64,000 bases of DNA from Musa acuminata AAA Group (Eukaryota; Streptophyta; Magnoliopsida; Zingiberales; Musaceae). The notes below the pieces were generated by a model. The model had not been told where the DNA came from, searched no databases, and worked only from the letters and a program-made list of their open reading frames with translations. Positions 57,763-64,000 of this stretch are shown piece after piece. Position numbers and translations under genes: made by a program. Every line of letters starts with the position of its first letter. Position 1 is the first letter of the stretch. Location of the stretch: NCBI RefSeq assembly GCF_036884655.1, contig NC_088345.1:24585001-24649000 (forward strand). The letters run 5' to 3'.

Positions 57763-60700
57763 ACAAACCCACAAGCTAGGAGCAAGAGATGGTATCTCGA
57801 TAGTGGATGCTCAAGACATATGACTGGAGATCCATCTCATTTCTCTATGCTCACTAGCAAAGAAGAAGGGTACGTTACCTTCGGAGACAACAACAAGGGC
57901 AAAATCATTGGCAAGGGAACTATTGGTAACAAATTTAATTTTTCCATTGATGATGTCTTACTAGTTGATGGATTGAAACATAATCTCTTGAGTATTAGTC
58001 AACTATGCGATAAAGGTTACATCGTTAGATTTGAATCAAATATGTGCATTATTGAAAAACCAAATCATAACATGACTATGATTGCTTTAAAACAAAATAA
58101 TGTCTATACCATCAATCTTGATGAACTAAGTAATGAAATGTGCTTCTCCGTCATAAATGATGATGCTTGGCTTTGGCATAGGAGATTAGGCCATGCAAGC
58201 ATGAAAACAATATCTAAGATCTCATCTCAAGAATTAGTACGAGGAATTCCAAATATAAAGTTTATTAAGGACAAAGTATGCGATGCATGTCAACTAGGCA
58301 AACAAATAAAAACAAGCTTCAAACCAAAAAATCAAATTAGCACTACTAGACCATTACAATTGATCCATTTGGACCTATTTGGACCAATTGATACAACAAG
58401 TCTAGGTGGAAGCAAATATGCTTTTGTGATTGTGGATGACTACTCTAGATACACTTGGACCTATTTCTTAGCTCACAAAAGTGATTGCTTCAAGTGTTTC
58501 TCTAAATTTTGTAAACTCACTCAAAACGAAAAAGGCTTCATGATTTCATCAATTCGGAGTGATCACGGTGGTGAATTCCAAAACCGTGACTTTCAAAATT
58601 TTTGCGAAAGTAATGGGTACAATCACAACTTCTCAACTCCAAGAAATCCTCAACAAAATGGAGTAGTTGAAAGGAAAAATAGAAACCTACAAGAAATGGC
58701 AAGAACTATGTTGAATGAACATAGTTTACCTAAGTACTTTTGGGCCGAAGCCGTAAATACGGCTTGCTACATCATGAATAGAGTCCTAATAAGACCATCC
58801 TTATCCAAAACTCCCTATGAATTATGGAATAACAAAAAACCAAACATCTCCTATTTTAAAGTTTTTGGTTGTAAATGCTTTATTTTAAATGAAAGGGATG
58901 CTTTAGGAAAATTTGATGCTAAATCCGATGAAGGCATCTTTCTTGGTTACTCTTCCGTTTCTAAAGCTTTTCGGGTTTTTAATAAAAGAACTTTAGTAAT
59001 TGAAGAGTCTATTCATGTAGTTTTTAATGAAATTTCCGATTTAAAGAAAAATGATTTTGATGATGATCTTGGTTTTGATAATTTGAATTTAAATGAACCC
59101 TCTCCTCAAAATAGCCATTTGAATGCATCTTCTTCCGAAATTTCTTTACCAAAAGAATGGAAGTATGTAGATGCTCATCCAAAAGAGCAAATGATAGGAG
59201 ATACATCAAAAGGGGTTCAAACTCGTTCTTCTTTCAAAAATTTCTGTGCTAACGCCGCTTTCCTTTCTCAAATTGAACCTAAATGCATTGACGAAGCCTT
59301 AAAAGATGATTTTTGGATCATTGCAATGCAAGAAGAATTGAACCAATTTGAGAGGAATGAGGTATGGAAGCTTGTTCCTAGACCAAGTGACCACTTAGTC
59401 ATAGGTACTAAGTGGGTCTTTAGAAACAAGCAAGACGAAAATGGTATCGTGGTTAGAAACAAGGCTAGATTAGTGGCCAAAGGTTTCAACCAAGAAGAAG
59501 GTATCGATTACGAAGAAACCTTCGCTCCCGTGGCTCGATTAGAAGCCATAAGGATGCTCCTTGCCTATGCTAGTAGTAATAATTTTAAACTATTTCAAAT
59601 GGATGTTAAAAGTGCTTTCTTGAATGGTTTTATTTCCGAAGAAGTATTTGTCGAACAACCTCCCGGATTTGAAAATTCTCTTCTTCCTAATCATGTATTC
59701 AAATTGACTAAAGCTCTCTATGGCTTAAAACAAGCTCCTAGAGCTTGGTATGAAAGGCTTAGTTCCTTTCTTATTTTAAATAATTTTACCAAAGGCAAGG
59801 TTGATACTACATTGTTTATTAAACATTTTGAAAATAATTTTCTTATTGTGCAAATTTATGTTGACGATATTGTGTTTGGCTCTTCGGATGAATCCCTATG
59901 TGAATCATTTGCCAAATGTATGAGTCTTGAATTTGAAATGAGTTTAATGGGTGAATTAACTTTCTTTTTGGGATTACAAATCAAACAACTTAGTGATGGT
60001 ATATTTCTTAACCAATCCAAATATACATTAGAATTGTTAAAACGATTTAACATGGATAATTCAAAAGCAATAAACACCCCTATGAGTACTACGACTAAGT
60101 TAGATATGGAAGAAAATGGTGAAAGTTTCGATCAAAAAACATATAGGGGAATGATAGGTAGTCTACTCTACCTCACTGCGACTAGACCGGATATTATGTT
60201 TAGTGTAGGACTTTGCGCTAGGTTTCAATCTAATCCTAAATTATCTCATCTTAAGAGTGTTAAAAGAATATTTAGGTATCTTAAAGGAACTCCAAATTTA
60301 GGATTGTGGTATCCAAAATCTGAAAAATTTGATCTAATAGCTTATGCAGATGCCGATTTTGGCGGATGCAGGATAGATAGAAAAAGTACATCCGGAACAT
60401 GCCAATTTTTAGGACTTGCACTTGTTTCTTGGACTTCCAAGAAACAAAATTCAGTTGCACTATCTACGGCGGAAGCCGAATACATTGCTGCAAGTGCATG
60501 TTGTGCACAAGTAATTTGGATGAAAAATACATTAGAAGACTATGGAATTCACCTTGAAAATATTCCCATAAAATGCGATAATACTAGTGCCATATGCCTT
60601 ACTAAAAATCTAATTCAGCATTCTAGAACTAAGCACATCGACGTTAGGCATCATTTCATACGCGATCATGTCCTTAACAATAATGTTGTTCTAGAATTCA

Positions 60701-60801
60701 TTGACACAAAGCATCAATTAGCAGATATATTCATAAAAGCCTTGAATGAAGACCAATTTGAATTCATTAGAAGGGAATTAGGTATGTTAAATTGTCCCTA
60801 A
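57763..60801 (+). CDS. pol: SIRE A Pro-Pol: protease, integrase, RT, RNase H (in frame after gag TAG)
   Basis: The codons after the gag TAG read [20 protein letters not shown]. The protease D-S-G starts at 57799, upstream of the first Met (57820), so initiation at that Met would lose it. The GAG-pre-integrase region has [10 protein letters not shown] and CDACQLGKQ (zinc binding). Integrase has Asp at 58372 (HLDLFGP), Asp at 58561 (SDHGGEF) and Glu at 58669 (GVVERKN), the last two 35 residues apart. RT includes [27 protein letters not shown] and catalytic YVDD at 59857-59868. RNase H has YADADF (60343-60360), [18 protein letters not shown] and [13 protein letters not shown]. It ends ELGMLNCP with TAA at 60799-60801. 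One continuous frame of 1012 codons; it appears functional. Confidence 0.95.
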   Translation, partial: TNPQARSKRWYLDSGCSRHMTGDPSHFSMLTSKEEGYVTFGDNNKGKIIGKGTIGNKFNFSIDDVLLVDGLKHNLLSISQLCDKGYIVRFESNMCIIEKPNHNMTMIALKQNNVYTINLDELSNEMCFSVINDDAWLWHRRLGHASMKTISKISSQELVRGIPNIKFIKDKVCDACQLGKQIKTSFKPKNQISTTRPLQLIHLDLFGPIDTTSLGGSKYAFVIVDDYSRYTWTYFLAHKSDCFKCFSKFCKLTQNEKGFMISSIRSDHGGEFQNRDFQNFCESNGYNHNFSTPRNPQQNGVVERKNRNLQEMARTMLNEHSLPKYFWAEAVNTACYIMNRVLIRPSLSKTPYELWNNKKPNISYFKVFGCKCFILNERDALGKFDAKSDEGIFLGYSSVSKAFRVFNKRTLVIEESIHVVFNEISDLKKNDFDDDLGFDNLNLNEPSPQNSHLNASSSEISLPKEWKYVDAHPKEQMIGDTSKGVQTRSSFKNFCANAAFLSQIEPKCIDEALKDDFWIIAMQEELNQFERNEVWKLVPRPSDHLVIGTKWVFRNKQDENGIVVRNKARLVAKGFNQEEGIDYEETFAPVARLEAIRMLLAYASSNNFKLFQMDVKSAFLNGFISEEVFVEQPPGFENSLLPNHVFKLTKALYGLKQAPRAWYERLSSFLILNNFTKGKVDTTLFIKHFENNFLIVQIYVDDIVFGSSDESLCESFAKCMSLEFEMSLMGELTFFLGLQIKQLSDGIFLNQSKYTLELLKRFNMDNSKAINTPMSTTTKLDMEENGESFDQKTYRGMIGSLLYLTATRPDIMFSVGLCARFQSNPKLSHLKSVKRIFRYLKGTPNLGLWYPKSEKFDLIAYADADFGGCRIDRKSTSGTCQFLGLALVSWTSKKQNSVALSTAEAEYIAASACCAQVIWMKNTLEDYGIHLENIPIKCDNTSAICLTKNLIQHSRTKHIDVRHHFIRDHVLNNNVVLEFIDTKHQLADIFIKALNEDQFEFIRRELGMLNCP

Positions 60802-61897
60802 ACAATAAACTTGTTTGATTGGATTTTCCGTAAAGTTTTTCATCTTCTTTCCATCTCTCATTCTCCTTCAAATTCCATATGACATGTTGTGAAATCTCGA
60901 AATCGACTTTGATGACTTGATTATGAATTTCAAGTTAGCGATTTGATTTAAATAAGTTTTATCTAAATCATAATCTTGATCTTGCAAAATTGGAATCACA
61001 AATAATATCACTTGGCATTCATGAATTGATACTTACAAATATGAAAGTATTGGCATTCATGACTTGAATTTGATTGAAACATTGTATGCTTAAATTCATC
61101 ATTCTCCTATGTTTCAAAAATTCTTTAAATGCCTTATGTGATGATTAAAAAGTAATGTTGAGATTTTCATGAATTTGACGATTTGAATGAGTTTGTATTC
61201 GAATTATGATCTTGACTTCGTGAAATTACTACTTGAATTTTTTATCCCAATCTCTCTCTTATACATCTACAATTTCTATTATTCATAGAAAGAAGAGATT
61301 AGATAATATGAATGCATGCTGAATTTTCCTCTAAAATGAACTCTGCGTAAATATTTTTGCATACTTAATTTTCAATGATAAAATCGTTGTATGACAAAAT
61401 ATGTGCTTCAAGTCTCATTTTCCTTTTTGTTGATGACAAAGGGGGAGAAGTGATGACTTATATGACATGACTAGTATGAATTACAAAAACTTGTGTGATA
61501 TGAATGTCCTATATGACTTGCAAATCCTTGAAAATATCACAAGATTGATATCATGAAATTTATATTGAAAATCTTTATCTTCTGTGTGATATGAATGTCT
61601 TATATGACTTGCAAATCCTTGAAAATATCACAAGATTGATATCATGAAATTTATATTGAAAATCTTTATCTTCTGTCGTAGCAAAATTCATCCCGTATCA
61701 TTTAACTTATGATTTTCATCGAAGTTTCGTACTTACTATTGTTTAATGAGGATAACGATAAAGTTCTACGATTAGAACTTATCGGGTTATGCTTGAATCC
61801 AATGGGATGGAATTCAAGTGTTTTTTATCTTCTCATAATATGGCATATAGATAGGGGGAGTTATGTTTAACTCCGTCATCAATTGATTGTCATCATC
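60802..61897 (+). other. SIRE A 3' noncoding region with internal polypurine-like motif
   Basis: About 1.1 kb of AT-rich sequence after pol. I found no envelope-like frame of the kind reported for soybean SIRE1. GACAAAGGGGGAGAAG at about 61435-61450 resembles the terminal polypurine tract and recurs in element F. Short repeats TGAATTT/TGACTTG abound. A 91-bp tandem duplication lies at 61492-61673. Confidence 0.8.
61492..61673 (+). repeat. 91-bp tandem duplication in the SIRE A 3' region
   Basis: Two adjacent copies (61492-61582, 61583-61673) starting TGTGTGATATGAATGTC, nearly identical (a C/T difference at CCTATATG against CTTATATG). Confidence 0.92.
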
Positions 61898-61910
61898 AAA
61901 AAGGGGGAGA
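61898..61910 (+). other. Polypurine tract of SIRE element A
   Basis: AAAAAGGGGGAGA directly before T and the 3' LTR start TGTTGAATC at 61912. Confidence 0.9.
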
Positions 61911-61911
61911 T

Positions 61912-63194
61912 TGTTGAATCTTGGATTTTGATGATATAATCAATTGGTGGGTTAATTGATCTAATCCATATTATTGAGTTAAGTGCGTAGGATTAACTAC
62001 GATAACCAGAAAACATAAAGCAAGGATACCGGAGTCGAGCTCGATGGACGTTTAAGAGACCGAAGAATCATCGGAGATGCTGCCGGAACCATCCGAGAAG
62101 AAATCGGGAACGTGTCGGAAGTTCGCCGAAGAAATCGTCGGAGGCTCGCGGAGATCACCGAGAAGGCTTGGCTACTTGTTAAAAGTCATCACAAAGATTG
62201 GGAGCTTGCAGGGAGTCCGTCGGAAGAAGTTCGTCGGAAAGCTCGCCGGAACAAGACTCGACGTTCGCGGTTGAAAATTTGCTTAGGATGTGTTTTGGTT
62301 ATGTAGTCCACTTGTAATTAGGATTAGGATTAAGAGATAATCCTATATCCTGGTTAGGGGCCAACTGGGCCCAAAGTCAGAGTTGGTTTAGGCTAAAAAT
62401 TAAGCTAAACCAGCGAACTAGAGAGCCAAGATTGAAGCCCAACTAGTGGCTGAAAACACTGTAGTTGGGCTGAAAACACTGTAGGCGGTGGCACCGCCTA
62501 GTTGGGCGGTGGAACCGCCCAGCACCCGAGTGCTAGGCGGTGACACCTCCTTGGCTGGGCGGTTGCACCGTCCAGTACCCGAGTGCTGGGCGGTGGCACC
62601 GCCTGGCTGGGCGGTGGAACCTCCAGCACCGGGAACCCTAAAAGAATTCAAATTTTGAAACCCAAAATTTGAATCCTCTTGAGGCCTATAAATACCCCTC
62701 AAATCTCAACTGAGGTTACAACTTTTGAGAAGCATTTTGATTGAGAAAAAAGTCTTAGAAAGTCTTAGCAAGTCTTGTTTTCAATTTGCTAGAGAGTTCT
62801 CCTCCTTCTTTCTTATTGAAAATTTGTAAGAGGTTGAGCTGCTTGTAGAAGGTTGTAAGAGGGGTGTTTACCCTTCCATTTCAAGAGACTTGCTAGTGGA
62901 AGGTGGGAGCCTCATCGAAGAGGGGCCTCGCAAGTGGAGTAGGTCATTTGACCGAACCACTCTAAAAATCGGCGTAATCTCTGGTTTGCTTTTTATTGTT
63001 GTCATTTACATTACTGCAAATCTTCTTACTGCTTTAGTTTGTATTACTCTTGCTGCGCAACTTTAAGAATACGCCTTCAAGTTAAATTTCTCAAGTTTCG
63101 TTCTTAACGTACGAAAGATTTTGATTAAAATCGAAGTTTTAATCCGCTGCACTAATTCACCCCCCCCCCTCTTAGTGCCGCTCCGATCCTAATA
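61912..63194 (+). repeat. 3' LTR of SIRE element A
   Basis: 1283 bp, collinear with the 5' LTR. It has one instead of three 21-bp palindrome units, and its last bases CTAATA differ from CTAACA of the 5' copy. TATA box at 62687-62694. The target copy AAATG follows. Confidence 0.95.
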
Positions 63195-63950
63195 AAATGA
63201 ACTTGGGGCTCCCAAAGATTGGAAGGTTTCCGAGTTCATTGCTAACGGTACCTAGTGTCTCCCTAATCCTATTTCTCCCGAAATGTTATCACTTTGGCCG
63301 ACTATCATAGCTATTCCAATCACGAATAACTCTTCAGATATACTTATTTGGCCTTAAGACAATGGCAAATTCAGTGTCACATCCGCATGTATCAAATTAG
63401 GCAAATAAATAACAAGTGGGTCCCAAGCAGTTAGACATGGGATCGACCGGGATCACAAAGACACTCCTTATGTACATGGCAAGCCCTTCTCAATAAACTA
63501 CCTACAATAGACAATATGAAAAGAAGAGGTATCTATCATGTTAACCGATGCTCCCTTTGTTTGCAACAAGAAGAAATTGTTGACCACCTCTATTTTGCTT
63601 GTGATTATACAAAATGGATATGGAAGGAGATTCTCCAGCGATTTGAACTCAATAGACTGCCGCAACCAAACTTGCACCAAGAACTAGGCGACCTTATGCA
63701 ATGTTTCTCAAGGAAAGGGCCTCTTACACAACTGGCAAAGGTTACTTTCAAATGCGTTATTTGGTGGATGTGGAAGGAGAATTGTAATAGAATCTTTGAA
63801 TGTCAACACACAAACAATGCTCAACTCTTGAAAGAGATTATTAGAGACTCAAGATCCTATATGGAGCATGATCTCAAAACCGAGCACTTCACCCGAAGAG
63901 AAAAAGATATTTTTATCAAATTTAATTTTGCTATTAGCTATAGATCTTGA
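63195..63950 (+). pseudogene. LINE ORF2 C-terminal part with zf-RVT zinc finger
   Basis: Continuation of ORF2 after SIRE A. The frame reads NELGAPKDWKVSEFIANGT, then SDILIWP and DNGKFSVTSACIKLG with TAG (about 63254) and TAA (about 63356) at expected Trp codons. After further breaks, a 144-codon open stretch (63516-63950) reads RCSLCLQQEEIVDHLYFACDY, with the Cys-Cys-His-Cys set of the zf-RVT finger, then IWWMWKENCNRIFE and a stop at 63948. This is the usual end of plant LINE ORF2. Confidence 0.82.
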
Positions 63951-64000
63951 GAATGATGCCAAATAATGTACCCATAGGTAGTTATAGTCTACAGCATGTG
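63951..64000 (+). other. Start of the LINE 3' UTR
   Basis: Fifty noncoding bases after the ORF2 stop. No poly(A) is reached before the window ends. Confidence 0.6.

Larger units (their letters stand above)
54820..63194 (+). mobile_element. Intact SIRE/Maximus-type Ty1/copia element A, TSD AAATG
   Basis: LTRs 54820-56144 and 61912-63194 (13 substitutions by eye over about 1283 aligned bp, plus a 42-bp copy-number difference), PBS 56147-56158, open gag, open pro-pol, polypurine tract 61898-61910. AAATG is duplicated exactly at 54815-54819 and 63195-63199. All elements needed for transposition in cis are present, so it is a recent and possibly active copy. It split ORF2 of the LINE. Confidence 0.95.
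50208..64000 (+). mobile_element. L1-like LINE, near full length, interrupted by SIRE A; 3' end beyond window
   Basis: A GC-rich repeated 5' UTR (about 50208-50921), ORF1 (50922-51983), ORF2 with endonuclease, RT and, after the SIRE A insertion (54820-63194), the C-terminal part and zinc finger (63195-63950), then 3' UTR. It inserted into the RT region of SIRE B. Because the 5' UTR is present, this is not the usual 5'-truncated LINE. Poly(A) and target duplication are outside the window. Confidence 0.82.

Noticed and set aside
60802..61897. Envelope-like ORF downstream of SIRE A pol
   Set aside because: The region is AT-rich and closed in all frames; no long frame or transmembrane pattern is visible.

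Overview
This window is plant nuclear DNA made almost entirely of nested retrotransposons. I found no host gene, tRNA, rRNA or CRISPR array. All coding capacity is gag, pol or LINE ORF1/ORF2 of Ty1/copia, Ty3/gypsy (chromovirus) and L1-like elements. The SIRE/Maximus-type copia copies, the Tekay/Del-type gypsy with multi-kilobase LTRs and the complementarity of the primer binding sites to initiator-Met tRNA indicate a flowering plant. A repeat-rich monocot, perhaps Zingiberales, is only a guess. LTR boundaries and target-site duplications (TSDs) below were read directly from the sequence; divergences are hand counts.

Left block (1-30492). A minus-strand SIRE-type copia ("F": partial 3' LTR 1-156, gag remnant 27905-28835, 5' LTR 28885-30492) has lost all of pol. 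Its 3' region is split by a gypsy compound ("G", 418-26241, TSD GTAAG) built as LTR-internal-LTR-internal-LTR. Inside G are a solo Tekay-type LTR (3303-6265, TSD ATATT) and a second gypsy ("J", 8221-23381, TSD TTCCT) that landed in the middle LTR of G. Inside the gag of J is a full-length Tekay-type gypsy (12628-21983, TSD AAACT/AAACC) with a 1249-codon open pol but no gag core. Hand-counted LTR divergence falls inward as nesting predicts: G about 8%, J about 2.6%, Tekay about 2% (sampled).

Right block (30493-64000). This reads as a Russian doll: a plus-strand Tork-like copia LTR fragment (30493-31094); a minus-strand copia "E" (LTR 31095-36101, itself holding a 3.8-kb solo Tekay-type LTR at 31676-35486, then pol remnant to about 37145); a plus-strand chromovirus "D" (LTR to 37947, gag-pro to 46037); in the gag of D, a minus-strand gypsy "C" (38814-44325); downstream in D, a SIRE copy "B" (46038 to about 50207); in the RT region of B, a nearly full-length L1-like LINE (about 50208 to beyond the window); and in the ORF2 of the LINE, an intact young SIRE copy "A" (54820-63194, TSD AAATG, LTRs about 99% identical).

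What works together. SIRE A is the only element that looks complete: LTRs, PBS, gag, pol, polypurine tract and a perfect TSD. Its gag and pol share one frame separated by a single TAG, and the older copy B has a stop at the same place, so the stop looks like a family trait. The Tekay pol is open but would need Gag in trans. C and the first internal region of G carry the same internal deletions at independent sites, which suggests a non-autonomous gypsy subfamily that was mobilised in trans. I saw no novel defence or regulatory system; the interest lies in retrotransposon expression strategy, chained elements and rapidly evolving LTR repeats.
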